A stretch of DNA of 64,000 nucleotides from Delphinapterus leucas (lineage: Eukaryota > Chordata > Mammalia > Artiodactyla > Monodontidae). The position numbers and the translations under genes were made by a program. The notes under the pieces were generated by a model, which was not told where the DNA came from, did not search any database, and worked only from the letters and a program-made list of their open reading frames with translations. Shown here in pieces: positions 1 to 12,520 of this stretch. The stretch covers positions 15,878,490-15,942,489 of the forward strand of contig NW_022098004.1 of the NCBI RefSeq assembly GCF_002288925.2. The letters are read 5' to 3'. The first letter of the stretch is position 1, and each line of letters begins with the position of its first letter.

Positions 1-3000
1 AAAGACAGGCCTCTCCAAGCAACACACCACGTCGGCCCAGGTCAACCAACCAGGAAGCCTGTGTGATGCCAGAGAGGACAGTGCACTGATTACCCACACG
101 TCCAAGGTTCCCGTCCCACCACAGACTAGTAAGCCACCACGGACAGGGTGGAACGGATGGTTTCCAGAAGCTCCCTGCAGCCATGCCACTCTGAGGGCAC
201 AAAAAAGCAAGGGCTGACGCATAAAGCAATAAGACTGTTGTAATAAACCCACCAGAACTCACACAAATGAAGGCTGTCCTGCCCTCTCCCACAGGGTTGG
301 GACCACTTGCTGCCACTATGCTGTTCTTTGTTTGGAATGGCCTTCAAAGCCAGGTGGATACTTCCTCCTCCCACCTGCGAGTCAAGAAACAGTTTAAAAA
401 ACACTTGCACAGCAGCATCACATTTTTTGCCTCCTAACAATCCCATAAGGATGTCAGCAGACTTGGGCGATTTTTACAGAAGAAACTGTGTAGATACAGC
501 CTGTACCCCTGAACCCCAGTAAATGGAAGCAGCTGGTCACAAGAGATGGTGGGTGACTCGTCTCCATCAGTCGAATGCCTCGGAAGAGCTCAGGGCAGCA
601 TCCTGAAATGCCAGCCCTGCCCTGTCGACAGGCAGCCGCTAGCCCCTCAGGAATACTGAGTCGAGGAAAGGGGGCTAGTCCGAAAGGAGATATGTTTTAA
701 GTATAAAATACAAGTGGGATTCTTTCTAAGGATGCGAAATGTCTCATCCATCGTTTTCTTTATATTGATTACATGTTAAAATGATAACCTTTCAGATACA
801 GTTGGGCTACAGAAAATATAAATAAAATTAATGTCACCCGTTTCTTTTTAATATTTTTAATGTGTATACTAGAAAATTTTAAATTATATATGTAACTCCT
901 GTACTGTATTTCTATTGGATGGTGCTATTCTAGAAACTCAGTCTGTCTTTCAACTTCAAACTCAGCCAGGAGTGAAGTGTTCTTGAATAGGACTGAGACA
1001 GAATTTTCCTGTCGATTTTGAACATCACCCCCCTAAAGCTACAACGTACAGACTCCCAAGTGAGTCTAACTGTTAATTGTGCTGAAAAATCTTAGTATCC
1101 AAATCACTTAACACTTGCAATTTGGCAATGGCTCGGGGGGAGGGGGAGGTAGAAGGTCAGACGTGCATCAGAAGCTGGACAAGGCCAGTGGAGTGACACA
1201 CCCTCTTTCAAAATGTTATCAATTACGTCTGAGACCAATCATCTGATTTGAAAAATAATACAAAGTTGTTTATTGTGGTTTAACACAAGGCTTGCCTCCT
1301 CCTCCAGCTGGATTTCTCACTATGGAGAGCAGAGTTCTGTCTTGTAACTGCCCTTCCCATAAAATATGCCCAGCAGGAAGCTGGTACCCAGCCGCAACCC
1401 CAGCCTCACATACACACACTATAAAATGGAAAAGGAAGGGGAGCAAGGGGCAGAGGACACAGACATGGCCCCTCTCCTATGAGACGGTGCCCATCCTACC
1501 ACAAGGGATCACAGGCCAGTCTCATTTTCCATGTAAATGAACTTTTTAGCCACCTCCTCAAAGAAGAAAAGCTGCACAGATGCGGAAGGCCCATCCCGGG
1601 GCACACAATTACAGCCATTTGCATTCCTCCAGCAGCAGGATTAGTGCAGGAATGTGCTTTGCAGCTTTGTGGGGGGAAAAGGAGTTTAGGAAGAAAGGAA
1701 TGGGGGCGGGGGCTATTTCTCCCCGGTCTGTCCATCCAAAGCTCTGTGACACACTTCCACTTCTCTGAGAGTCAGAAAGTGGAAATAACTGCTGCTCAAG
1801 CTTTCTAAAGAGGGGGAAGGTTGAAACGCCCAGGGAGGGGGAGTGAGAAGGGGGGGGGGGACAGCGTGTATTAGAACTGCCCCTCCTGGTGCTTTGATCC
1901 CCTCGGTCGCTAGGAGAAACCAACTTTTCTCCTGGGGTTAATCAAAACCAAATTACTCAGGAATGTGGCAGGACAGGTCTGAGCTTCCAGGTCCCTTTGT
2001 CTTTAAGGATTTAAAATGAAAAAATAAAAATTTTAGAGCAGATGGCAGTGGCTTACGGGACTGGTAACATGAAAAGTCTGAAGGAACCTTAGACCGCATC
2101 ACCCACCCTCAGAAAACAAAAAAAAGTTATCCACAAACCTACTCCAATCTACCAATCAAGAGGTTATTTTTGTAGATAGGTCCAAAACTCAGAAGAACTT
2201 CCTATTTTATCCTTGTCGCCCCTCAGGAAAGAACCCCCCCAAAGAAATCTGTACCTAGTCAAAGTGCAAATAAGAAATAAGCAAGATTTTTCTGCAAATG
2301 CTGCAACCCGATCATAAAATGCATCGTGGGGAGCACAGTCCCCGTGAGCTCAAGATCATACATTTTCCAAGAACAAAGCTTGGGAGCAGTTTGCAAGGTC
2401 CTTCCTTGGGATACTGGGGTAGAAAGGAGAGCATCCAGTCGTGGGGACTTCGTAAACTTTGGGATCTCTTTAAGTTCTAAGAAAGGGAGCGTTGAGGGAA
2501 TGGCTCAGTGCAGGGATCCCATCGGGTGTCGGAAGATACCCCTGGAGCACCTGCTGTCCAGAAACGGCCAGGAACTCGCCACCCAAAGCCGCCCTGTTCA
2601 CTAGCAAAGCGTGCCGGGGTGTGCTGGCCGGCCCAGTGACGCCGGCCCAGTAACTCTAGAGGCAACAGGAAAAGGCTGACTGACCTCAGAGATGAAAGAA
2701 TCCTGGGGCTCGGGGCTATATTAAGGACTCCACACCTCCTGCCCTGGTCACATCTTGGGCAGGCTTGTGTCACCGTGCAAGGGGTGGGCCTGCACTCCGG
2801 GCTACTGGAAACTCTACAGTGCAACGCCCAGGGGACGTTATTATTAGGGACAACAAGGAGTGACACGTCCCAACGCACCCAGGAGCAGAAATATGAACGG
2901 CTCTCTGTGCATTAAAAAATGCCACTAAGCTTCACTGCAAAACCTGACCAGCCCCCACCGCCCTCCCCCGTCCAAAAAAAAGATAAAATAAACAAACAGA

Positions 3001-3540
3001 GCGCCACCAGTTAAGCTACAGAGCCTGGACGCAAAAGATAAAATGAGGCCAAGGCACAGGCCTGACTACCAGCTCGCCATAAATTGTAACTGGCCTCCCA
3101 CCTATGGTTATCTGGGAGGTTGCACTAAAAGTAACTTTTAAAATACTCTTCACCTTATCTTTAGGCCCAGTCAAACACACACATACATCACCCGTCTTAG
3201 ATCTCTGCCATTAGTGTTCCATTTAGACTTTCCGAAACAAGGTCATCCCAGTAGGCCCTTCCCCTGTTTCCGGTCACAGCTGCGGACTTTCACCCCCTTC
3301 TCCAACAAAAGGGACCTTGTACACAAAATTAACCCGAACCATTAGTTTGTGCGGTGTGAGAGAGTACACTGAGCCCTCGGAATTATTTATCCTCCTCCCA
3401 GGCCCAGCCCAGGGTGCTCCCCCACGGAGGCCGGGGGAGCTTCCCTAGAGATTAGAGGCCCCGCTCCCTCGGCCTCCACTCCACACAGCTGCATCTGTGC
3501 AGCCAAGGCCCTACACTGCAGAGAATAAACACAAAGCCTT
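1..3540. other. Unique, mostly repeat-free sequence
   Basis: I see no gene, RNA gene or recognisable mobile element here. Open frames on both strands are short, overlap one another and show no domain. The block is mixed AT-rich and moderately GC-rich sequence. Small G-runs occur, such as 11 G at 1850-1860. It may be intron or flank of the putative minus-strand regulator whose promoters lie further right, but nothing in this block proves it. Confidence 0.5.
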
Positions 3541-3634
3541 TTTTTTTTTTTTTTAAGGAAAGAAAAAAACTTTCTCCCAGACTCAGGAACTGTAGAAAAT
3601 GGTTTGATCCCACAGCTGGAAAGGGCATGAATCA

Positions 3635-3721
3635 TCCTAGGTATTGTTGAGCTGTCCAATATGGTGGCAACCACCAGAATGGTCCTAGATAGGGCTGAGC
3701 TGTCCAGTATGGCAGCCACTG
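3635..3721 (+). repeat. Two-unit tandem repeat carrying a hAT-like terminus
   Basis: Two imperfect units of 48-bp period start with TCCTAG at 3635 and 3683. Each contains the motif GAGCTGTCC(A/G)TATGG followed by GCCAC-like sequence. That motif resembles the end of a hAT-Charlie non-autonomous element, and the same motif occurs in the longer element near 59.97 kb. The likely explanation is a duplicated remnant of a transposon end. The family name is not assigned. Confidence 0.45.
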
Positions 3722-4144
3722 CCCATACACTGCTCCTGAGCTCTGGAAACGGTGAGTCCCAACTGCTGAGCTGAGAATGTTGTGGGGATACTGTGGGTTG
3801 TGCAAAAAAAGACATTTTAAACTTCATTCCGCCTGTATCTTTTTACCTTTTAGTAACGTGATGCCTGGAAAGTGTACAATTACATATGGGTTCTACTTCT
3901 ATGGGCTGGTCCCCCAGGGGATGAAAATGTTACAACCTCAAACACCAGCCCATGACCATGCCCTAAAAGGAAAGAGTCTTAATTTTTAGATGCTAAGAAG
4001 ACCATAAAATTAAGCAAATGGCAACATCTGATATCAGCTATGTCAAATCACTATCTCAGAGGATGCCTGACAAGTATGTCTAACTTGGAGGTGGGAGGAA
4101 TCTGCCCTCTTTTTATCCAAGAGAAGCAAATGCAATGTCTATCC

Positions 4145-4340
4145 CAGTGGTTCTCAACTGGGGGTGGGGGTGGGGGGGCAATGCTGCCTCCCCAGGAGAC
4201 AGTGGCAATTCCGGGAGACATTTGTGATTGGGAGTTGGTGGGCAAGGGGGCACTGCTGGCCTCTGACCTGAAGAAGTGAGGGACACCCCCCAACAAAAAA
4301 TTATCAAACCCAAATATCAACCGTGCCCACACACAACCGG
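4145..4340 (+). mobile_element. Degenerate hAT-type DNA transposon fragment
   Basis: The block begins with CAGTGGTTCTCAACTGGGGG, the terminal motif common in mammalian hAT-Charlie non-autonomous elements. It continues with GGAGACA...GGAGACATTTGTGATTGGGAG and a later AAAAAATTATCAAACCCAAATATCAA segment. The same arrangement (GGGACATTTGGCAATGTCTGGAGACA..., AAAGAATTATCTGG) is better preserved at 42.72 kb, which supports common ancestry. The copy is old and has gained G-rich expansions. The exact family is not named with confidence. Confidence 0.6.
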
Positions 4341-5354
4341 GCAAGGACTAGATGAGGTCCACGAAACCATACCTTTAAATACTCAGATTTCCAGGGGCGG
4401 GGGGGGCTGGAGGGGGGCATCCCTTTGCCAAATGGCTTCTCTGCAGGGCTCAGGATTGGGAACAGGTCTCAGTGGTATTCACGATGTGGGAAAATGAAAG
4501 TAATGATAATAATGTTAAAACTATATTCACTTTCTCACCAGACTGAGGACTGAGTTTCAAGGGCTGAAGGATCTGGGCAGCTGTGTTTCAGGCTACTCGG
4601 AAGAAAACGGGGTTTAAAAGCTCCGTGCAACGTGAGCCTGACCCCGCACTGCATGCAGGGTGACGCCTCTCGCGGAGGCTCCGAATTGGGCAAGCCACTG
4701 GCATGTCCAGTTCCCCAGCCCAGACCCCAGAGGTTCCTGCGCGGGGCGGCAGAGCAGTGAGGGAGCTGTGAGCGGGCCTGCAGGGACAGGAAGGGGACAG
4801 GGCAGCGGACGGAGGAGGCCAAGACAGGAAGAGCTCCGGGATGAATGTGAACAGCCCCTTTTCGCGGAGCCAGGCTGGGAGGCTGTGCAGGAAGGTCGGG
4901 GGGGTGGGGAGGGGGAGGGCAAATGATAATTAACTCAGCAAGTTGATAGTATTTGCATATAAATGCCTCCACAAATCACGACAAACAAGCCAGGACAAGT
5001 CAGGCCTATTAGCATATACAAGCCAGCCCGGGAAGGCCTCTCTAGGTGGGTCATTGAGTGGGCTGCTCACTTCGAAGGCCGCCTGCCAGCTTGGGGGGCG
5101 GTGGGGGGGGGCAAAGGGGGGGCATGTGAGGGGAGGGCTGGAGAGGATGGGGACACTGTGTCAATTTCAGACCCTTTCACTCCTGATCGCAGTTGCAGGA
5201 TGTCAAAAAGAGTTGGCTGTATTCCCAGCCCCTAAGGGAAGAACAGAAGAAACACTGGACCTTTTAGTTTCTTTCTTCCAGGGTGCTGGGAAACAAGGGA
5301 GCCAGGGCCGCCGGCGGGAACAAAAGAAACAGAAAGGAAAGGACATGCGGATGG

Positions 5355-5575
5355 GAACTAACATTTGTAAAGAGGCTACCGAATATGCACCGGGAAGACT
5401 TGTTTTCTATTTCATTTCATTCCCACTTTTAGGTGTGAGGTGCCCACTTTGCCCATTTTACAGAGAAAGGAAGTAATAAGGCTCAGAGAGCTTGCATGGT
5501 GGGTCCACAGTCACTCCGTCAGGCTGGAACAGAGCCAGGCCCTACGCCTACGACCCCAGCAGAGGGGTCCCAGAC
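5355..5575 (-). mobile_element. MIR SINE (ancient, tRNA-derived)
   Basis: Read on the plus strand the block shows the reverse complement of a MIR: AACTAACATTTGTA..., then CCCATTTTACAGAGAAAGGAAGTAATAAGGCTCAGAGAG, GGTCCACAGTC, and GAACAGAGCCAGGCC. These match the remembered core of MIR in order and spacing. It is one of three clear SINEs in the left 41 kb and, like the others, is a pre-eutherian family rather than a lineage-specific one. Confidence 0.8.
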
Positions 5576-6949
5576 TGGAGCAGAGTGGAGAACAGAATTC
5601 CCAAAAAGCAGGCTCATTTGATTCATCTCTGCTTCTCCCAGGACAACAGTGTGGACACCAGCACCCCCATTTCAAGGGCTGACTCATGAGCGGCACTCTG
5701 ATCCTGACCTGAACCCTACCCTGCTGTATTTTGTAATTATCTCATTTCTTTCACCAATGAGCAAGGTCGCACCTCCTCCAATCAGACACTTAGGAGTTTG
5801 CACCGGGATTTCCTTCATCAGACAATATGTCCAATGTCTGGACAAACACTAGATTCCCCAGCAAGCGAAAAATAAACTGACAGTCCTTTCCCAAAAGGTG
5901 TAAAAGTTCTCTGCTTTCCCCAAAGATACCTCTACCTCTGGTTTCACACCTGTTGCAGGAAAAAGCAGCTTCACCTCCTCTTTGAAAAAGTGGGGGAACC
6001 CCTGGAATTTTCACGCCTGCCATCCTTTACCTGCAACTACGTTTTAAGAGCGGTTTGAAAGCAGCTGCTCTTGCAGTGACATCAGCCTTCTAACACACAC
6101 TGAATCCACGGGCCTCTTCTTTAAGCGTCCACAAGTTGACTTGACGCTTTAGCAACGACACAGATGTTGCACGGGGAAACACGGCAATGTTACAGGGAAA
6201 GCAAAAACCACTCCCCCTACCAGCCAAATGCACATTAAGAACCAAGGCCCTGAGCCAAAGAGCATTTTAGGAAGAGGGCCTGAAATGGTGGAAGAGGCTT
6301 ACATTGTTTCTTGAGCAGTTAAGAAAAACTGTTTAAAAGAAAAAAAAAAAAAAGACAGGAAAGTTGCTGAGGAGGAGAAAAAAGACACACATGTGTTCTT
6401 TAGCATATTTTCACTGGACAAACGTGTCAGGAAGAGAAAAGCTGTCCAAAGTAGGCCACTCAGAAACCGTAATTGTGGAAAGCAAGTAAGCTGATGGCTA
6501 TACACATGTACTTTTTATAGGCTTACAGGAGTTTAAACTCTTGAAAAGAGCTTTTTACATACTGAATCGAGACTTCATATCTGAACAGGGATATATATGA
6601 CTTTGGGGGGGGGCAGATGAGGCCTGAACTCAAGTATCGAATTAAGCCCCCTTGTCTTCATTCAGCTCATCTGACTCTGGCCTCTCCACTAAGGAGACTC
6701 AAAGAAGACAGAGAGCTGGCTGTGAACTGGAATTTTCATATGGAAATGCAGAGCCTACAACAGAGATGTGCAAGGGCAACAGTTCTCATTCAAAATCTAG
6801 CTCAACCAACAGACTCCCTGAAGAATTTTTCTCCAGTCACATTCCTGGATAAAATCAGGCACAACCAAGAACCCAGCAAAATTGCTTTTTTGCCCACCAC
6901 CAAAGACCCACAAGCAGTTCAGCCCTTCTCTTTGGCTAACTCACCCCCA

Positions 6950-6991
<42 letters not shown>

Positions 6992-9900
6992 ACACAAAAA
7001 GTAGGAGGTCTGAGCAGTCACCAACTCCTGCCTCCAGAAGCACACGAGGCGGGGCAAGTTTCACTCTCAGATCAAAGGTTTGTGGCCGAAATCACTTTCA
7101 GGACAGTGCGTGAAATCGGCGGCAGATGAAAATTCCACCGTCTTTTCACAGCGTCCGATGGAGCCAGTTTTCCCGGTTCAGAGTCTGCCTACAGATGACA
7201 GAAGATACTCCACAAACTCCCAACTGTTGCCCCAAAAGACCCACTTAAAATTAAAGACAAGATAATCATGTAAGAAAGCCTTTAAGGCCATTATGTGATT
7301 AGCAGAATAGGAGCGAGGGCTCGGGGGTTTCCCCATCTTCACGAGGAGCAGCCTGCAAGGGGGGTTGTTTGATGGCTTGAGTCCCAAACCTGCAGCAGCC
7401 AGAAGGGGCAGCGGGTGGGAAGGGAGCACATGTTTTGCATACCCCACTCCTCCCTTCCTTGGAAGCCTCAGACTGACTTCAGGGAGGGAAGAGGATGGAA
7501 AAATCTTGGAGGCGGCACATGTGTTAATACCAAAATTCAAAGAATAAGCAGCTGAATCACCTAAGACACCCCCCCACCCCGAGGAGGCCAGCTAAGGCCT
7601 CTCTGGAGGGGTACACATCAAAACCTCCCGTGCATTAATCCTCGTGTTGACAAGACTGCATGGTGACCCTCCTGTGGGAAGGGAGAAGGGCTCACCCAAA
7701 AGGCAGATTAAGCCCAGGCATTTTGCTAAGAGGCCCTGTCCGGGATTAAAACCAACAGCACAGAAGTCTTATTCTGAAATGAAGTCAAATTTGCCACTTA
7801 GCAAACTTTCTGTCTCTTTTCCTATTTTTATTCACACCCTTACCCTTGCAAAAGCAAGAAATTCCAGGAATTAAGGGTGAAAGAAGGGCAGAAACATCTG
7901 ACGAAAAATCACCTTTAAAAGTGACAAGTAAGCCAAGCCACCTTCCTTAGGCAAAGAATTCTCTAGAAACACGCCCGTCACTGCTAGACCACTCACTGCC
8001 TTGTCCTCACCATCCTGTCCCCTGCCCCAAAGAATGAAAACCAGAAAAAAAGCATTCAGGTTGTCTCACTGCTTCTGAAGCTTCAGCACGATACTGCTGT
8101 CAATTCCCCAGTTCCTGTCCGTATAAGAGTCATTTACTTTATTAGCTAAAAACAAAACAAAACAAAACAACCCTCTAACATCTGACTGTCAGTTCGCACA
8201 TGTTCAAAGAGAACAATCTGGCAGCCAACTTTAAATCATATAGAAAAGAAATCTGACAGTTGTTGATTTTGTAGTTTTCCTCCTTAATCTGGATTTTGAG
8301 AGTGGCTTGCCAACGAGCCAAGATTTTTGCCTGGGTCTCTCCCTTGGGGCAGTCTGACTCAATCTTAGCTTCTGTGTGTTTGTTCCTCAATTTGAGCAGT
8401 CTAAGGGCTCAGGACACTGCTTTGGACAGAACAGGAACCTTTTAATATTTGATTGAGATTAGCTCCTGCAAAGGAATTCCCTTATCTGGATTCTATTAAA
8501 ACTAGGTCTCCATTTCCCTGACCACAGCTTCGAACCCAGACAGAGGATGGTAGTTCTGAGCTCTGCTGTGATTTCTAACAACCACCATTACAACCAAAAT
8601 CTCATACCAGAACATTTCGAGAGCCCTCTGAAGTTCACTGTAATGGAATCTGCCTTCACGTTGTATTTTTACAGTAACGCCCCTATCCTGGTTAATTACA
8701 ACAGGCCCAAGCACTACAGAAATGGGCCAGGCTGAGAGCAAGCAACCATTTTAATAACAAATGCAAGTATAAACCACAGCACATACTGTATTTCTTGAGG
8801 TTACTGATGTTCAGCATCAGGTGGAAGTGTGAGATGGAGCTTGCAAGTTTCTTCAGGCCAGAATCACCACTGCCTCCCCTGTAAGAGGAGGACACAAACC
8901 CTAAGCTACTCTAAAGAGTGGGTGTAGAGACAGTTCACTTTCTTTCCCTTAGAGCAAGTCCCTACCCTTTTATAAAATGTTGCTTAGTCACTTAAACATT
9001 TACTTCTTAACATGAGGCTGTTGCAACCCTGCAATAAAAATTATTTCTTAGATAAAGATATGCTTTGGGCCCTGGAGTATGTCTAGCCTCTCACACTTAA
9101 CACTTTAGAAGCAAAACAAAAAACAACAAAAAAGCCCCAACGTGCAAAAGGAACAGCAGCACACAGTGAAAATAAGGACATGCTCTCTGGACACCACTTG
9201 TGACTAGAACTGAAGGAACCAGGTTAAATCATCACCAGTCCCAGATAAGATTTTACTCGTGGCCTGCAATCACAGATTTAGTCTAATGAACTAACCACCT
9301 TTGGGTCACCCAAGGTGAGTCGGTACCGTCCTGGGAGTGTCTACTCATCACCAGTTAAAGTCATAACGATGAAAACTGAAATCTTGCTTAGTTTAGTGCC
9401 TTGCCATTGGGCAGTCCAGTTGGCACAGAGCTGATACAGCAGTTAAATCCAACCCCAAAACAGCAAGAAGGCAGGCACGGCATTGTCCTGTTGGGAAGAG
9501 CCAGAGGCCTGCTGAGGATACTGTTTTATTTGGGTTCTTTCCACTCTCCCTGAGTATTCATTTGTGCAAATAAAAGATGGAAGGGAAAAACCAAAATTAA
9601 AGTTTCAGGTGGCTGGGGAAGCAGCTCAGATTTTTTTCTATTTTGGAAGAGTTAGCAAGCGTTTCTCAATAGTCCCCTGTCAATCAAAACTGTTCTCCAG
9701 AGAACTGGAAAATAGCAGCTCTATCCAATAGAAAATGCAGCCATTTCAAAAGAGAGTTGGCAAAGGGAGGTGACCCATGTCATCAAGACAGAAGGTCTCC
9801 AAGTCACTTAATTCCTTGTGACTCCAAAAGGACTGATTTTAAAGTGTAAAAGTGCTTGCTTCTGCATCTGCCCCATGTTGTTAAATAATACTTGTGTAAT

Positions 9901-11600
9901 TAAATAAAAGAACAAAGTGTGACCCTAGCCCATTCTGAGAGGCACTTACACGCTCTCTGAAAACATGCTGGAAACTAAACGCAGACAATCTCCTTAGTCC
10001 TGTAATTTAAGGAAAGGGGAGAGGAAAAGTTTCTCTTGGCCTTCATAGCCACATGCCTCTGAAAGGGGGCCTTCGAGGTCTCCACAAAAGAGAATGAACA
10101 CAAATACAGGTGTGCAAACATCCAGGTATGTACCTCTCTCCAATGACCCTATTCTTGAAACCCTTAAATTATTTAGAACCCCAGTCTCCTGACTTCCCTC
10201 ACATTCCACCACCTCTGTTCCCTAATTGCTTTTTGGGTTGGGTAACAAGAAGGAATCAGAATCTCATGCCACTAGTGGCTGTTCTGCTAACAAGGAACAG
10301 GCCTGTGCTCCTGGCCTCGGCTTTTCTCGATCAGGTTACCCTGGAAGGTGTATGTTTTCCCCTCCAATGTAGTCTCTGCCCTCTCACTCAGGCTTCCCTC
10401 TCCAGCCCAGCCTACTGGAGCTCGTGATTTTTAGGGTTTCCCCTTGAAACCTATCCAGAAACCACAGCCATTAAAAGAACATGAAGGTTTGACACCTCCT
10501 GAATTTAGGAATGAGGGGACTCCAGGGGCCAACTCTACAAACACACCTGCTGCTCGATGGCAAAGAAACGAAGTTCCTCAGCTAGCAGGAGCTCTAAATT
10601 ATACTCTATTTATTTAGTGACCTTTCCCCAAGGATCTCAAAGCATGGGAATGAAATAGGATGACCTGTAACTTTCTCACTATCTACCTTCAAGGCTTAAG
10701 ATTGTTTTCCTCACTTTGCCTTGATGCATTCCAAAATGCAGGCCCCAGCCTGAGGGAGAGGCCTTCTCCCTGTGCCCAAGTGGGGCCATCTGTCCTCTCT
10801 GAGGTTATCTGTCAGTGGCTTTTAGAGTCCTCAAGGCCAGTTAAAGGACACAAATGTAGGGCGGGGGGAGGGGGAGGACCCTCTTGGATTCACCTGCTAG
10901 CCAGTTTCATTTAAACCAGTTTATATACTGTGCACCACTGTGCCAGGCAACGCACTCTTGGACTACACCAGGCATGGGCTGTGATCTTTGCCCTCTAGGC
11001 ATTTTCCCATCATTATAACACAGGTATATCCAAAGCAGAAAGGACCATTTTCCAGAAAGTTCTTTCCCCTCTAGCCTGCCATGATTACTTCTTTTTCTGC
11101 TACTGACCTAACTTGGGCCTTCCTCTTCTTTTAACAGGACAAACGTCTCAGCTCTCCCTCTTGCCCACCCCCCTCCCCACGGAAATGAACGCTGCTCTGT
11201 TTTTCCAGAGTGCCAACAGACTCAAAGTTGAGGGTGGACAAGTCGATCTCCAAAGGTGTTTTCCAGCTCCCAAACTCTGATTCTCCCTTTAACTACTCCC
11301 CAATAACCCCGTTCTTCACATTGCTTCCAACTGGCCAGTGACTTCTCTCGCGATGAAAAGGGTGCATTTTTAGGCGGAGGAACTCAAACTTCTAAATGAC
11401 ACCAGCACCGCAAATATTCAGAAGGCAGGAACTAATCCAAAAGCAAAATAAGGAAGGCCGGAGGGGGGTGGGGGTGGGGAGGAAAGATGGAAGGAAGGGA
11501 GGGAAGGAGGAAGGTCTGTACTCCGTGCCCAGCAGAATTCAGAGGCTCTCGCCCCAGGTCGGTTCCAATTAGAGTCCTAGTAGTTCAGGTGCATCCAGCC
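5576..11600. other. Gene-less, nearly repeat-free sequence
   Basis: Apart from the CA microsatellite at 6951, no mobile element, RNA gene or convincing exon is visible. Single splice-donor-like 9-mers occur, for example AAG|GTGAGTCGG on the plus strand at 9314 and CAG|GTAAAG on the minus strand near 6012. None has a good acceptor and open frame, and such 9-mers arise by chance at this length. The absence of SINEs and LINEs fits a constrained regulatory landscape. Confidence 0.5.
6951..6996. repeat. (CA)n microsatellite
   Basis: A run of CA dinucleotides of about 46 bases with one CT interruption near the right end. It is probably polymorphic. No gene overlaps it. Confidence 0.97.
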
Positions 11601-11619
11601 TGCCCTTCCCCCACATGCC

Positions 11620-12520
11620 CCAAGAGAATGGGAAGTTCAGCCAAGACTCGCAACACCTGCCCCGCAGCTCCAGGCCGGCTGCGCGGACCCGGAGGGCGGG
11701 CGGGGGAGGGAGGCTGCACTCACCTGGCACACAAAGGCTCCGCACACCTCCGGAGGGAGGAGGCACTCGCGGGTCCGGGGGCCGAGGCAGGCGCGACAAT
11801 GGGAAACTCCAGCGGCACCCGAGCCCCGAACTTACCCACCCCAGGCGGCCTTTTCCCCACCTCCCGCTGCCCCCGGGGCTCCGAGGTGGCTCTGGCTGGG
11901 TGCGGGGGGGCCCGGGGCAGAGGAGCGGGGCTCATGGTGGCGGCCCGGGCTGGCAGCCGCCCCTCCCCGGGAGGGAGGGTCCCCGGGCGCGCGGCGGAGA
12001 TTCACCCACGGGGCGCGGCGCTCGCGTCCCGGTTGCCGGCCTGCCCGCTGCCGGCTCGGCCGCCCGCCCGCCCGGAATCGCTTTATGTAAATGAAGCTCA
12101 ACTCGCAGCTTGCAGCGCGCACCGCCCGGGGAAGGGGGACGGGCGGGGCGGGGGGGCCTTCGGGGATCCACATTACACAGCAACAAAGCGGAAGGTTAAT
12201 TTGAAACTCACAGCCCCGCCGCCGCTCCGCTCCCCGGGCAAAGCCTGACATCTACAGTCGTGCCGGGCGCAGGCCGGGTGCTCGGAGGCAGCCGCGCCCG
12301 CGGGAACACGGGGACACACACGGGCGCGCGAGGCCCAAGCACTCGGCCGCGCTCCGGGCACGGGCCTCCGGGCAGGCCGTACCTCGCGCCCGGGGACCTG
12401 AGCCCCGGGCGGCTCGGCCTGCGCCGCGCGGAGAACCGGCCCGGCGGGAACAAAGCACGGTCCTCCCCAGGCGCTGACCCCTCACTCATCAAAAGTCAGG
12501 GGCCGGCCTAGAAAACGGCG
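11620..12520 (-). promoter_or_regulatory. CpG island with likely minus-strand promoter
   Basis: CpG dinucleotides are dense across this block (for example 11,960-12,070 and 12,270-12,440), while the flanks at 11.3 and 12.7 kb are CpG-poor. There is no obvious TATA box at a fixed position. Inside lies a minus-strand segment with a perfect Kozak ATG and a consensus splice donor, listed separately. An octamer-like ATGTAAAT occurs at 12,083-12,092 within the island. I infer an alternative promoter of the same transcription unit as the larger island at 22 kb, because both show minus-strand donors. Confidence 0.7.
11724..11935 (-). other. Candidate coding 5' exon ending in a splice donor
   Basis: On the minus strand an ATG at 11,935 lies in the context GCCGCCACCATGA, a perfect Kozak match up to the start. 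The frame stays open for 70 codons plus two bases to 11,724, where CAG|GTGAGTG is a consensus donor. The first in-frame stop is the TGA within the donor itself. The peptide begins MSPAPLPRAPPHPARATSEP and is rich in Pro, Ala and Arg, which is partly base composition. A second possible donor, G|GTAAGTTC, lies inside it near 11,836. I do not recognise the protein. It could be a genuine N-terminal isoform exon or an untranslated first exon with a fortuitous frame. Confidence 0.3.

Noticed and set aside
9285..9325. Plus-strand exon ending AAG|GTGAGTCGG
   Set aside because: No adequate acceptor or frame. Such 9-mers are expected by chance a few times in 64 kb on two strands.
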